Origin: UBA4416 sp020846025
GTDB lineage: Bacteria; Bacteroidota; Bacteroidia; B-17B0; Aurantibacillaceae
DNA length: 64,000 nucleotides
NCBI GenBank assembly: GCA_963169295.1
Contig: CAUJDD010000117.1
Location: forward strand, 23,131 to 87,130
Direction: 5' to 3'
Position 1 is the stretch's first letter, and the number at the start of each line of letters is the position of its first letter. The position numbers and the translations under genes are program-made. This document shows positions 44,669 through 54,909 of this stretch, piece by piece. The notes below the pieces were generated by a model. That model was not told the DNA's origin. It searched no databases and saw only the letters and a list, made by a program, of their open reading frames with translations.

Positions 44669-47600
44669 ATGAAAAAAAACAAATTAACCAAAAATCTAAA
44701 TCGGCTATTGATTTTGCTCGGTTTAAGTGTATTCATAAACATGAATACAACTGTGCTCAAAGCACAATGTACAACTGGTAGTAACAGTCCCACGGGAACT
44801 TTTACTATTTCGCCATATGTACAAACATTAATTTCTACAAATATGTTTCCTGGTAGTTATGTCAATATATACATAAGCACACCTGGAGAGTACGAAATGG
44901 CCGCTTCATTCTCAAGTTATTTTACAGTTACCGATGCTCTAAATAACCCTTTAGCATTCGGGAACAATTCTTTATATTATTATTTTCCTACAGTAGGTAA
45001 TTATAGGCTTTATTTACATTCCAATTCTTCCTGTGGTATGTCTGGTGGTTCAAGAATTGTAGCAATGGCTCCACGCAATAATGCCTTTAGTTTTGATGGT
45101 GTTGATGATTATATTGATGCAGGCATGGGTATTACTAATTATTTTAAAGGAAAAGACAAACTTACTTTAGAGGCATGGGTTTACCCAACGCAAAATACGG
45201 TTGGAAAGTCAATCATAGGTAATCATTCAGTCAATACCCAATTTGATATACAACAAGCTGCTGATAAATATATTTTCTTTATTGGTTTTGGGACTTATGC
45301 TGTTTCAACAGCTACTGGTTCAGTGATGCTTAATACATGGCAACACATTGCAGCTGTATTTGATGATAACGTTATAAAAATATATTTGAATGGCGTATTA
45401 TCTGGCACAACAGCAGTGCCTAGTTCGTATGTATTAGATCCTTCATGTGCTATTCCATTAATGATAGGTAAGAGTGGATTTGGTGGTGAACAATTTCAAG
45501 GCAGTATTGATGAAGTAAGAATTTGGGATGTTGCACGTACACAATGCGAAATAAATACTTATAAATCAGGACCAATTGCTACAAGTACAACAGGATTAGT
45601 TGCCAACTATCATTTTAATCATGGGGTAGCTGGTGGTAATAATGCCGGTAGAACTTCTTTAGTAGATGCAACTGGAAATGGTTATAATGGTACTGTAACA
45701 AATGCAGCCTTATCTGGGGCTACATCTAACTGGGTAGTTTCTGGTTCTTTTGCAAATGGTACAAATGAACCAACTTACACGGCTCCAAATGTGACAATAT
45801 CTGGTACTTCAACAATTTGCTCAGGTAATACAACAACGCTTACTGCTAGTGGAGTAAGTACCTATACTTGGGTTTCTGGCCCTACAACTTCTACAATTGC
45901 AGTTACGCCAAGTGTTTCAACTACTTATTCTGTAACAGGAACTAATAGTGTAGGTTGCGTATCTAATATGGCTACAAAACTTGTTACTGTAAATACAACA
46001 CCAACAATAAGTGTAAATAGTGGATCAATTTGTTCAGGTACATCATTTACCATCACTCCATCTGGTGCTAGTACCTATACTATTCAAGGTGGTTCAGCTG
46101 TAGTAAGCCCAACTGCTAATTCAACTTATACAGTTGTAGGAACATCAAGTGCTGGTTGTGTGAGTGCAAATACAGCAACATCAAATGTTACTGTAAATAC
46201 AACACCAACAGTAAGTGTTAATAGTGGATCAATTTGTTCAGGTACATCATTTACCATCACACCAAGTGGTGCAAGTACCTATACCATTCAAGGTGGTTCA
46301 GCCGTGGTTAGCCCTACTGCTACTGCTAATTATACAGTTGTAGGAACTTCTAGTGCTGGTTGTATCAGTAATGTGGCTACTTCTAATGTTGCCGTTAATA
46401 TTTGTACACCTGCAGCAGCCTTAAATTTTGATGGCTCAGATGACTATGTATCAATTCCAAACTCTATTAATATGGGCGACTTTACAATTGAATTTTGGAT
46501 GAATACAACAATGACAGGTTTAACTGGATCTCAATGGTATTATGGTAATGGTTTAGTAGATGGAGAAGTTGGTGGAGTTACTAATGACATGGGAACAGCA
46601 CTAGTAGGTTCTAAAGTAGGTTTTGGTATTGGCAACCCTGACATTACTATTTTTTCAACTTCAAATGTTAATACTGGAAGCTGGACACATGTAGCTGCTA
46701 CATGGAACAAAGCAACAGGTGCTATGAAACTATATATTAATGGTATTCAAGAAGCATCAGCTACTAGTACAGGTTTAGCTAATAGAACTACACCTAGTAG
46801 TTTAAAGATAGGAGTATTAAATACAATGTTAAGATATTCGAATGTGTCAATAGATGATGTTAGACTTTGGAATACAGTTCGTACACAATGTGAGATTAAC
46901 ACATACATGAATGCTGAAATTCCAACAAATGCAACAGGATTAGTAGCTAACTATCACTTTAATCAAGGAAATGCAGCCGTTCTTAATACAGGTATTTCCA
47001 CTCTATTAGATGCAACAAGTAATACAAACAACGGTACCTTAACTAATTTTGCATTAAATGGCGCAACATCTAACTGGATTGCACCAGGCGGAGTTGTATC
47101 AGGATATACAACAACCTTAGCATCACCTACAGTAGCTATTACAGGAACAACAGCAATTTGTTCTGGTAATTCAGCAATTTTAACTGCAAATGGTACAGTT
47201 GACACTTATACTTGGAGTACTACTGCAAATACAGCAAGTATCTCTGTTACACCTACAATGACAACAACATACTCAGTATCTGGAACTAATAGTGTAGGTT
47301 GTGTGTCTAATATGGCTACACAAACTTTAACAGTAAATACAACACCAACAGTAAGTGTAAATAGTGGAACAATTTGTTCAGGTACATCATTTACCATCAC
47401 TCCATCTGGTGCAAGTACCTATACCATTCAAGGCGGTTCTGCTGTAGTAAGCCCTACTGCTACTGCTAATTATACAGTTGTAGGAACTTCTAGTGCTGGT
47501 TGTATTAGTAGTAACGTAGCTACTTCAAATGTTGTTGTTAATATTTGTACTGCAGCAGCAGCCTTAAATTTTGATGGTTCAGATGACTATGTTGATGTAG

Positions 47601-49423
47601 GTACAGGTTTAAGTACATATTTTGCTGGAAAAAGTAACATTACCGCAGAAGCATGGATTTATCCTACCAGCAATACAGGAGCTTACAAAGTAATTGTGGG
47701 TAATTACAACACCACATCCAATGGAAAATTACAATTTTTATTACGCCAAGATCTTAATGATATAACCTTTTGGGTATCAAACAGCACTGGTGCTTTTACA
47801 CAAGCCACAGCTACGAATGTAGTTACATTAAATACTTGGCAACACGTAGCTGGTACTTGGGATGGTTCTGTTATTAAAGTATATGTAAATGGTATTTTAA
47901 AAGGCAGTACCAACTGGTCGGGTACACTTTACAATACACCAAACAATGTTTATATAGGTGCAAATAATTTTACTAATGAACGTTTTCAAGGCAGTATTGA
48001 TGAAATAAGGATATGGGATGTTACTCGTACACAATGTGAGATTAATACGTACATGAATGCTGAAATTCCAACAAATGCAACAAGTTTAGTAGCTAACTAT
48101 CACTTTAATCAAGGAAATAACGGTACATTAAATACAGGCGTTACAACTTTATTAGATGCAACAAGTAATGCATATAACGGTACCTTAACTAATTTTGCAT
48201 TAAATGGCGCAACTTCTAACTGGATTGCACCAGGCGGCGTTGTATCAGGATATACAACAACTTTAGCATCACCTACAGTAGCTATTACAGGAACAACAGC
48301 AATTTGTTCTGGTAATTCAGCAATCTTAACTGCAAATGGTACAGTTGATACTTATACTTGGAGTACTACTGCAAATACAGCAAGTATATCAGTTACACCA
48401 ACAATGACAACAACATACTCAGTATCAGGAACTAATAGTGTAGGTTGTGTGTCTAATATGGCTACACAAACTTTAACTGTAAATATGTTACCTACCTTAA
48501 CTGTAAGCGCTACAAGTAACACAATTTGTGCAGGTACAAATGATACCTTAGCTGTAACAGGAGCTAGTACTTATATGTGGGATAGTAACGCTGGAAGTTC
48601 AATGAATGATTCAGTAGTTGTAGCACCTACATCTAATATGACATATACTGTAAATGGTACAGATGCAAATGGGTGTTCAAGTTCAGCTTCTATTAATGTA
48701 AACGTAAATATGTTGCCTACCTTAACTGTAAGTGCTACAAGTAACACAGTTTGTACAGGTACAAATGATACTTTAATAGTAACTGGAGCTAGTACATATA
48801 TGTGGGATAGTAACGCTGGAAGTTCAATGAACGATTCAGTAGTTGTAGCACCTACATCTAATATGACATATACTGTAAATGGTACAGATGCAAATGGATG
48901 TTCAAGCTCAGCTTCTATTAATGTAAGCGTAAATATGTTACCTACTTTAACTGTAAGTGCTACAAGTAACACAATTTGTACAGGTACAAATGATACTTTA
49001 GTAGTAACTGGAGCTAGTACATATATGTGGGATAGTAATGCTGGAAGTTCAATGAACGACTCAGTAGTTGTAGCACCTACAGCAACAACAAGTACTAATA
49101 TGACATATACTGTAAATGGTACAGATGCAAATGGATGTTCAAATACAGGAACAGTGAGTATCATGGTTGATCCTTGTGCATCAGGTATTAAATCTAGTGG
49201 TAATATGGTATCGTTTAACGTGTATCCTAATCCAAATACTGGAGTATTTACAATTACCGCTAGTGAGGAGTTAGGACAAATACATATTTATGATATGTTA
49301 GGTAAAATGGTGTATGCTGAAAAGAGCACACAAACCGAAACAACCATTAATTTATCAGATTTAAAAGCAGGTATTTATTATGTTACAATAAAAAATACAA
49401 CTGTAAAAATCGTTAAACAATAG
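44669..49423 (+). CDS. Multi-domain LamG/Ig-like T9SS-exported surface protein
   Basis: A 1584-aa protein: signal peptide ending LKAQ, three LamG/jellyroll lectin-like domains (about 140-300, 590-740 and 970-1120; signatures FDGVDDYIDAG, WQHIAAVFDDN, GSIDEVRIWDVARTQCEIN), Ig-like PKD spacers (ISVNSGSICSGTSFTI), three near-identical 75-aa repeats near the C-terminus, and a T9SS type A domain (VYPNPNTGVFTITAS onward). It is probably a carbohydrate- or surface-binding exoprotein. Its spacers resemble those of the NHL-repeat protein at 7654. It lies 110 bp after the second LytTR regulator. A terminator follows. Confidence 0.87.
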   Translation: MKKNKLTKNLNRLLILLGLSVFINMNTTVLKAQCTTGSNSPTGTFTISPYVQTLISTNMFPGSYVNIYISTPGEYEMAASFSSYFTVTDALNNPLAFGNNSLYYYFPTVGNYRLYLHSNSSCGMSGGSRIVAMAPRNNAFSFDGVDDYIDAGMGITNYFKGKDKLTLEAWVYPTQNTVGKSIIGNHSVNTQFDIQQAADKYIFFIGFGTYAVSTATGSVMLNTWQHIAAVFDDNVIKIYLNGVLSGTTAVPSSYVLDPSCAIPLMIGKSGFGGEQFQGSIDEVRIWDVARTQCEINTYKSGPIATSTTGLVANYHFNHGVAGGNNAGRTSLVDATGNGYNGTVTNAALSGATSNWVVSGSFANGTNEPTYTAPNVTISGTSTICSGNTTTLTASGVSTYTWVSGPTTSTIAVTPSVSTTYSVTGTNSVGCVSNMATKLVTVNTTPTISVNSGSICSGTSFTITPSGASTYTIQGGSAVVSPTANSTYTVVGTSSAGCVSANTATSNVTVNTTPTVSVNSGSICSGTSFTITPSGASTYTIQGGSAVVSPTATANYTVVGTSSAGCISNVATSNVAVNICTPAAALNFDGSDDYVSIPNSINMGDFTIEFWMNTTMTGLTGSQWYYGNGLVDGEVGGVTNDMGTALVGSKVGFGIGNPDITIFSTSNVNTGSWTHVAATWNKATGAMKLYINGIQEASATSTGLANRTTPSSLKIGVLNTMLRYSNVSIDDVRLWNTVRTQCEINTYMNAEIPTNATGLVANYHFNQGNAAVLNTGISTLLDATSNTNNGTLTNFALNGATSNWIAPGGVVSGYTTTLASPTVAITGTTAICSGNSAILTANGTVDTYTWSTTANTASISVTPTMTTTYSVSGTNSVGCVSNMATQTLTVNTTPTVSVNSGTICSGTSFTITPSGASTYTIQGGSAVVSPTATANYTVVGTSSAGCISSNVATSNVVVNICTAAAALNFDGSDDYVDVGTGLSTYFAGKSNITAEAWIYPTSNTGAYKVIVGNYNTTSNGKLQFLLRQDLNDITFWVSNSTGAFTQATATNVVTLNTWQHVAGTWDGSVIKVYVNGILKGSTNWSGTLYNTPNNVYIGANNFTNERFQGSIDEIRIWDVTRTQCEINTYMNAEIPTNATSLVANYHFNQGNNGTLNTGVTTLLDATSNAYNGTLTNFALNGATSNWIAPGGVVSGYTTTLASPTVAITGTTAICSGNSAILTANGTVDTYTWSTTANTASISVTPTMTTTYSVSGTNSVGCVSNMATQTLTVNMLPTLTVSATSNTICAGTNDTLAVTGASTYMWDSNAGSSMNDSVVVAPTSNMTYTVNGTDANGCSSSASINVNVNMLPTLTVSATSNTVCTGTNDTLIVTGASTYMWDSNAGSSMNDSVVVAPTSNMTYTVNGTDANGCSSSASINVSVNMLPTLTVSATSNTICTGTNDTLVVTGASTYMWDSNAGSSMNDSVVVAPTATTSTNMTYTVNGTDANGCSNTGTVSIMVDPCASGIKSSGNMVSFNVYPNPNTGVFTITASEELGQIHIYDMLGKMVYAEKSTQTETTINLSDLKAGIYYVTIKNTTVKIVKQ
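48481..49158 (+). repeat. Three 225-bp tandem repeats in the LamG protein gene
   Basis: The landmark AAATATGTT recurs at 48481, 48706 and 48931 (period 225 bp, 75 codons). Each unit encodes LPTLTVSATSNT, ASTYMWDSNAGSSMNDSVVV and NGTDANGCS. The third unit carries a four-codon insertion (ATTS). Confidence 0.9.
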
Positions 49424-49443
49424 TTTTTTTTCATGGTTAGAGG

Positions 49444-49476
49444 AAAAGGGTTGTCTCATTTGAGACAGCCCTTTTT
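49444..49476 (+). terminator. Terminator after the LamG protein gene
   Basis: Stem AAAAGGGTTGTCTCA / TGAGACAGCCCTTTTT with a 2-nt loop and one G.T pair, 20 bp past the stop, followed by a T-run. Confidence 0.9.
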
Positions 49477-49622
49477 TATTTCAATCTCAATGGCTTAACT
49501 ATAAAACATGTTCTTTTACTAATGATACGTAACCATTGCAACAATGAAAGAGAAAATCTGCGAAAGTTCGGATTTTACAGGAATTTTAACTCTTAATAAT
49601 ATTGCTAACTTATAACCTAAGG

Positions 49623-52046
49623 TTAACTCACCACTTCTAATCTGGCAAATTTTAAAAGTAAATTCTTCTCCCCCACTTCTCTAAAATTGATAACAGCTTT
49701 TGAATTAGGAAAGAGGCCATCAATTGCAATAATTTCACCAATGCCAAACTTTTCATGCTGAACAACATTACCAACTTTAAGGTTTGCATTTATACTATTA
49801 TCCCTTGGTGCGTTATTTTCAGCCATACGTTTAGCCAAAGGAATTAGTTTTTTAGGGGGTGAAAACTTAATATTTTTAGCTTCTTCTTTTTGAAATTGAA
49901 TTGATTTATTTCCAAATGTAGTTGAGGTTTTAGTGTTTTGATAACTATTCCTAAATCCACTAAACACATCATCCGAAAAGCGATCTTCGTTGATAGGAGT
50001 TTCGTATTCTACATAGCGACTGTCTAGTTCTTCAATAAAACGACTAGGTTCGCAATATTGTATATTACCAAATTTAAAACGTGTTGTAGCATAACTTATG
50101 GTCGCTCTTTTTTCGGCACGAGTGATGGCCACATAAAACAATCTTCGTTCTTCTTCTAAGTCTGTTCGATTATTGATAGATAATTGCGATGGAAATAAAT
50201 TTTCTTCTAAACCCACTATATTGACATACGGAAACTCTAATCCTTTAGAGGCGTGAATAGTCATTAATGAAACCTTATCAGCATTTTTCTCATCTTCACT
50301 TTCTTTATCCACATCGGTAAGCAAGGTAATTTCTTGCATAAATTCGTCTAAGGTTTTTAATTGTTTATTTTCCTCTGGATTATCAAACAATTCTATGGGG
50401 TTCACTTCAACTTGTGTGGCAATATGTTCTTTAAGTTCTTCCTCTTGTGGTGTACGTTCTTGTTCAACAAAATCCTTTATACCATTTAATAACTCTTGTA
50501 TGTTTTCGTATCTACTTACTCCTTCAGGAGTTTTATCGTCGTATAAATCTTTAACAATACCGCTTGTAACAGCAATATGATTAGCACTTTCATAAGCATC
50601 TTTAAATGGTAAAAGAGCGGCAAATGTTTTAATCATAGTTACAAATGCCTGAATTTTTTGAACAATTCCTTTATTAATTTCTAAATTAAAATCCGTTAAG
50701 TTAGCTATAACCTCCCACATACTAATATCGTGTTCTATAGCTACCAACATAATTTTATCTAAGGTTGATTGCCCAATTCCACGGGCTGGATAATTAATAA
50801 TTCGTTTTAATGATTCATCATCTTTATGATTAATCGTTAATCTAAAATAAGCTAAGGCATCTTTAATTTCTTTACGTTGGTAAAAAGAAATACCTCCGTA
50901 AATTTTATAAGGAATATTTAATTTTCTGAGTGCCTCCTCAAAAGCACGTGATTGCGCATTGGTACGATAAAGTATAGCAAATTCTTTATACAAAGCTTGT
51001 TTAGTTAAATGTGTTTCGTAAATTGATTTAGCTACTTTAGCTCCCTCTTCATTATCAGTGTTAGCTCTAACAATTTTAACCTTTTCACCTTCTTCGTTAT
51101 CAGTAAAAATATTTTTTTTAAACTGGTCGATATTAAGAGCAATAACCGCACTAGAAGCTTTAACAATATTTTGCGTACTACGGTAATTTTGTTCTAATTT
51201 ATAAGTTTGTAAGTCGGGATAATCTTTTTCAAAATTTAAAATATTTTCGATGTTAGCTCCTCTAAACGAATAAATACTTTGCGCATCATCACCTACCACA
51301 CATATATTTTGAAATCGTGCCGCTAATTGTTTGATGATGACATATTGTGAAAAATTGGTATCTTGATACTCATCTACTAAAATGTATCTAAACTTGTTTT
51401 GATATTTAAGCAACACATCTGGAAAATCGCGCAATAAGATATTGGTATTAAATAATAAATCGTCAAAATCCATAGCGCCAGTCTTAAAGTTCCTTTTTTG
51501 ATAAGCTAAATAAATTTCGCCTAGCATGGGTTTTCTAGAGGCATAATCTTCGCCAGTAATTACCGTGTTTTTTAGGTATTGAGCAGGTGAAATTAATTTG
51601 TTTTTAGCACTCGATATTCGGTTCAAAACCATTGATGGTTTATACACCTTATCGTCTAAATTCATTTGTTTCAAGATGTCTTTTATAACATTTTTGCTAT
51701 CATCGGTATCATATATGGTAAAATTGGAAGGATAACCCAATTTTTCTGATTCCATACGCAATAGTTTTGCGAAAACGGAATGAAAAGTACCCATCCATAA
51801 ATTTTTAGCTTCTTTATCACCCACTATTTTGGCAATACGAGCCTTCATTTCACGGGCTGCTTTATTGGTAAACGTAAGGGCTAAAATATTAAAGGCATCT
51901 GTGCCTTTTTGCATAATGTGGGCAATGCGGTAAGTAAGTACACGTGTTTTACCTGATCCAGCTCCTGCAATAATCATGACTGGTCCTTCGGTAGCTTCAA
52001 CAGCTTGTCGTTGTACTAAATTTAATTCGTTTAAATAATTACTCAT
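49623..52046 (-). CDS. pcrA: UvrD/PcrA-type ATP-dependent DNA helicase
   Basis: An 807-aa SF1 helicase: LNLVQRQAVEATEGPVMIIA and Walker A AGAGSGKTRVL, motif II ILVDEYQDTNFSQY, VVGDDAQSIYSFRGANIENI, LEQNYRSTQNI, ILYRTNAQSRAFEEAL, MTIHASKGLEFPYV and EERRLFYVAITRAEKR. The C-terminal domain ends with VGNVVQHEKFGIGEIIAI, a typical RNA-polymerase/UvrB-interaction tail. It unwinds DNA in repair and replication-transcription conflicts. It is divergent from ssb. Confidence 0.95.
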   Translation of the reverse strand: MSNYLNELNLVQRQAVEATEGPVMIIAGAGSGKTRVLTYRIAHIMQKGTDAFNILALTFTNKAAREMKARIAKIVGDKEAKNLWMGTFHSVFAKLLRMESEKLGYPSNFTIYDTDDSKNVIKDILKQMNLDDKVYKPSMVLNRISSAKNKLISPAQYLKNTVITGEDYASRKPMLGEIYLAYQKRNFKTGAMDFDDLLFNTNILLRDFPDVLLKYQNKFRYILVDEYQDTNFSQYVIIKQLAARFQNICVVGDDAQSIYSFRGANIENILNFEKDYPDLQTYKLEQNYRSTQNIVKASSAVIALNIDQFKKNIFTDNEEGEKVKIVRANTDNEEGAKVAKSIYETHLTKQALYKEFAILYRTNAQSRAFEEALRKLNIPYKIYGGISFYQRKEIKDALAYFRLTINHKDDESLKRIINYPARGIGQSTLDKIMLVAIEHDISMWEVIANLTDFNLEINKGIVQKIQAFVTMIKTFAALLPFKDAYESANHIAVTSGIVKDLYDDKTPEGVSRYENIQELLNGIKDFVEQERTPQEEELKEHIATQVEVNPIELFDNPEENKQLKTLDEFMQEITLLTDVDKESEDEKNADKVSLMTIHASKGLEFPYVNIVGLEENLFPSQLSINNRTDLEEERRLFYVAITRAEKRATISYATTRFKFGNIQYCEPSRFIEELDSRYVEYETPINEDRFSDDVFSGFRNSYQNTKTSTTFGNKSIQFQKEEAKNIKFSPPKKLIPLAKRMAENNAPRDNSINANLKVGNVVQHEKFGIGEIIAIDGLFPNSKAVINFREVGEKNLLLKFARLEVVS

Positions 52047-52201
52047 TTTTACAAAAATAAGGAATAATAAAAGTTCTTATTGCTACATTTTATAGAACTT
52101 ATACACGGAATGAAAATTAGCATTTCTTGGATAAATTATTTTGCAAAAACAAAAACTATTTGCGTTGTTTGTGGGGTACTAATTTGTAATTTAATTTAAA
52201 A

Positions 52202-52627
52202 ATGGCAGGTGTTAACAAAGTAATTTTAGTAGGAAATTTAGGTAAAGATCCCGAATTAAAATATCTCGAAGGTAATATTGCAAGAGCAAATTTTAGCATT
52301 GCAACGAGCGAGTATCATAAAGATAAAAGTGGTAATCGAATAGAACAAACCGAATGGCACAATATCGTTTTATGGCGTAGCATGGCCGAAAGCGCTGAGA
52401 AATTATTAAAAAAAGGCACTCAAATATATTTAGAAGGAAAATTACAAACTCGTCAATGGACAGATAAAGACGGGCATAAGCGTAATATTACAGAAGTGGT
52501 TGGTGAATCTTTTTTGGTGCTTCAACGCCGTGATGGAAACACTGCAACCCCTCAAGCCAATGAAGATAGCGGCTCTAATATTAGCTTTGAAGATTTAGAC
52601 AAGAAAGAAGGTGGTTTACCGTTTTAA
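52202..52627 (+). CDS. ssb: Single-stranded DNA-binding protein
   Basis: A 141-aa SSB with an OB fold (NKVILVGNLGKDPELKYLEG, FSIATSEYHKDKSGNRIEQT, EWHNIVLWRSMAESAEKLLK, YLEGKLQTRQWTDKDGHKR) and an acidic C-terminal tip ending in GGLPF that recruits partner proteins. It lies 68 bp upstream of gldD, echoing the ssb-gldE-gldD order of many gliding Bacteroidota, but without gldE. Confidence 0.96.
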   Translation: MAGVNKVILVGNLGKDPELKYLEGNIARANFSIATSEYHKDKSGNRIEQTEWHNIVLWRSMAESAEKLLKKGTQIYLEGKLQTRQWTDKDGHKRNITEVVGESFLVLQRRDGNTATPQANEDSGSNISFEDLDKKEGGLPF

Positions 52628-52695
52628 ACATCTTTAGGTTATCAACTTTAATATCAAAAGTATAATAAGGCTTATTATTCTTTAATTTTGTTTTT

Positions 52696-53319
52696 ATGAT
52701 AACACAATCATTTAAACCAGTTATTGTATTTTTATTAATTATTCTCAGTATAGTTACACTTACATCGTGTGGCGAAGATGAAGATGCTATTTATATTCCT
52801 AAACCTAAAGCCTACCCTCGTGTAGCCTTTCCTGAAAAACAATACAGACACTATGATAGCCTATGTCCTTATAGTTTTGATATACCAATTTATGCCAAAA
52901 TTGTGCGTGACAAACATCATGGTGCCGACCTTTGTTGGATAAACGTAGATTATACACCATTTAATGCACAATTGCATTTAAGCTATAAAACTGTCAATCA
53001 TAACTTAGACACACTACTTGAAGAGTGTAGAGATTTTGTAGTGAAACATCAGGTAAAATCAACTGGCATTGATGAAACAGTTATTATACGAGATAGTTCC
53101 AGAGTTTTTGGTTTAGTTTATGATATTAGCGGAAATACAGCCTCTAATCTTCAGTTCTATATTACTGATAGTACACATCATTTTATGCGTGGAGCTCTTT
53201 ATTTTAATACAGTTCCTAATATTGATTCCACCAAAATTATTATTGATTTTTTAAGGAAAGACGTTATTCAAATGCTTAAAACCTTTGAGTGGAAAAATAA
53301 TTTGAAAGAAGACAAATAA
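52696..53319 (+). CDS. gldD: Gliding motility lipoprotein GldD
   Basis: A 207-aa lipoprotein with lipobox LTSC at residues 22-25, then family signatures: YIPKPKAYPRVAFPEKQYRH, CPYSFDIPIYAKI, CWINVDYTPFNAQLHLSYK, GLVYDISGNTASNLQFYITD, HHFMRGALYFNT. GldD is needed for gliding and T9SS function in Flavobacterium johnsoniae and sits at the cell envelope. The following gene is convergent, 3 bp away. Confidence 0.92.
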   Translation: MITQSFKPVIVFLLIILSIVTLTSCGEDEDAIYIPKPKAYPRVAFPEKQYRHYDSLCPYSFDIPIYAKIVRDKHHGADLCWINVDYTPFNAQLHLSYKTVNHNLDTLLEECRDFVVKHQVKSTGIDETVIIRDSSRVFGLVYDISGNTASNLQFYITDSTHHFMRGALYFNTVPNIDSTKIIIDFLRKDVIQMLKTFEWKNNLKEDK

Positions 53320-53322
53320 CGC

Positions 53323-54849
53323 TTACAAAGAATTTAATTTCAATTCAAATTTTTGGTTTAAGATGTCTGTTAAGAAACTAATATATTGCTTCTTTCCTAC
53401 AAGAAACATAAAGGCTTTTTGACCCTGTTCTGATTTTAAAATCACTTTATTTTCCAAACCTTTCTTACCGTTAAAAATGTAGTTATAACTCTTGGAAGCT
53501 TTCATTAAATCTCGCTTTACAAGTATATAACTTGATAAACCTAAATCATCAATGTCAGTATAAGTAATAAACGAATTAACTGCTTTTTGATACTTAAAAC
53601 GGTCATAATCTTTTATACTATTTAATATAAATTTTCCATACATATCACCTTTGTTAAAAGAAATGAAATTAGGTATAGCCTTTGTACTTATAAAAAACTT
53701 AGATGGTGTAAAAGTGTATCCTGCATCATTTGGACTAATGGTAATAAACCAAGAACTATAATAACAAAAAGTTAAGGGTTTACTTTGTTCATAGATGTCT
53801 AACCATGCTTCAAAACTATTATCTTTTAATTTCTTAAATTCCCTAACTTGTGTATGGAAAGATTTTAATCCTTCAACAGATTTTGTTTGTATCGGTAAAG
53901 GGAAAGGATTTTCAGTTCTGTTTAAAACATCGCCTATGCTATCAATAGATACTAAAAATAATTGGTGCGCTTTAGATTGGTTGGTGAAATTATATGTACC
54001 CGAATTAAAATTAATCAAATTAGGTTCATAAATACTGCCTAATACATCTATTTGCATTAAAGTAGTATCTACATAAATTGAGGATAAAAGAAAATGCCTA
54101 TCATCGCCCTTTGCACTTAGCTTTGTTCCTCTTTTTAATTGTCCATTTTGAGCATTAATTTTTAAAATCCATTGTCCTTTTTTGGCACCATCAATCACAT
54201 TTACATAAACTAAAACCCAATGACTATTGGCATACAGCACACTGGCACGATGTATAAATTGACGTTCAAAAGGGAATTGCCATTTAAAATTGTATTCAAA
54301 AAGTGTGTTGATGTCTTTAAGTTCATATTTCGATAAATAAAATTCAGCACCGGTAGAATCATTAGAGGCGCGAATTACATATATGTTATTGCCGTACACA
54401 TATTTTTCATTGTCAAAAGCAGTTATGGCGTTTATGCGAGTTACATCAACATCTTTTAAAATACAAATTTGTTTTAAAGAATCATTCGTTCTAAGCACTT
54501 CTACTTTATTTTTTTGATTCGCTAATTGAAAATAAAAGTTTAATACTTGATGAATGGTATCAGTACTTATTTCTAAATAATCCGAAGGTGTTGCCTTACC
54601 TAAAGCATAAGTTATACTATCTTTTGAATTTAATTTATAATCATAAGCATAACATTTAAAATTGAGTTGAGTATTTTCTTGTGTGAAGCCATACACATAC
54701 AGTTTTTGATGAAAACAAAGCACGTTAGCTTGCATTAACTGGCCACTAACACTTTGAGCCAGTAGCATACAACTGCAACAACAATAACAGCAAATGATTC
54801 CTAAAATTTTTCTCATATCAACAAGTATAAAACTAAGCATATTATTCAA
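53323..54849 (-). CDS. Secreted protein of unknown function
   Basis: A 508-aa frame; ATG at 54814-54816 gives the likelier start with a signal peptide (MRKILGIICCYCC, ending MLLAQ) and an unusual six-cysteine hydrophobic core. The mature part is beta-rich with LCFHQKLYVYGFTQENTQLN, DNEKYVYGNNIYVIRASND and VILKSEQGQKAFMFLVGKKQ, possibly an irregular propeller. No sorting domain, catalytic motif or named family is recognised. It is convergent with gldD and divergent from the M49 peptidase gene. Confidence 0.7.
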   Translation of the reverse strand: MNNMLSFILVDMRKILGIICCYCCCSCMLLAQSVSGQLMQANVLCFHQKLYVYGFTQENTQLNFKCYAYDYKLNSKDSITYALGKATPSDYLEISTDTIHQVLNFYFQLANQKNKVEVLRTNDSLKQICILKDVDVTRINAITAFDNEKYVYGNNIYVIRASNDSTGAEFYLSKYELKDINTLFEYNFKWQFPFERQFIHRASVLYANSHWVLVYVNVIDGAKKGQWILKINAQNGQLKRGTKLSAKGDDRHFLLSSIYVDTTLMQIDVLGSIYEPNLINFNSGTYNFTNQSKAHQLFLVSIDSIGDVLNRTENPFPLPIQTKSVEGLKSFHTQVREFKKLKDNSFEAWLDIYEQSKPLTFCYYSSWFITISPNDAGYTFTPSKFFISTKAIPNFISFNKGDMYGKFILNSIKDYDRFKYQKAVNSFITYTDIDDLGLSSYILVKRDLMKASKSYNYIFNGKKGLENKVILKSEQGQKAFMFLVGKKQYISFLTDILNQKFELKLNSL

Positions 54850-54909
54850 AAAATCCTTGCAAAAGCGTATTTTTTATAGTAACCTTGTTAGCCTAAAATT
54901 AAACTAAAC

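Noticed and set aside
48571..49164. Leftward 197-aa frame opposite the LamG gene
   Set aside because: It is an antisense shadow created by the 225-bp repeats, with low-complexity composition.
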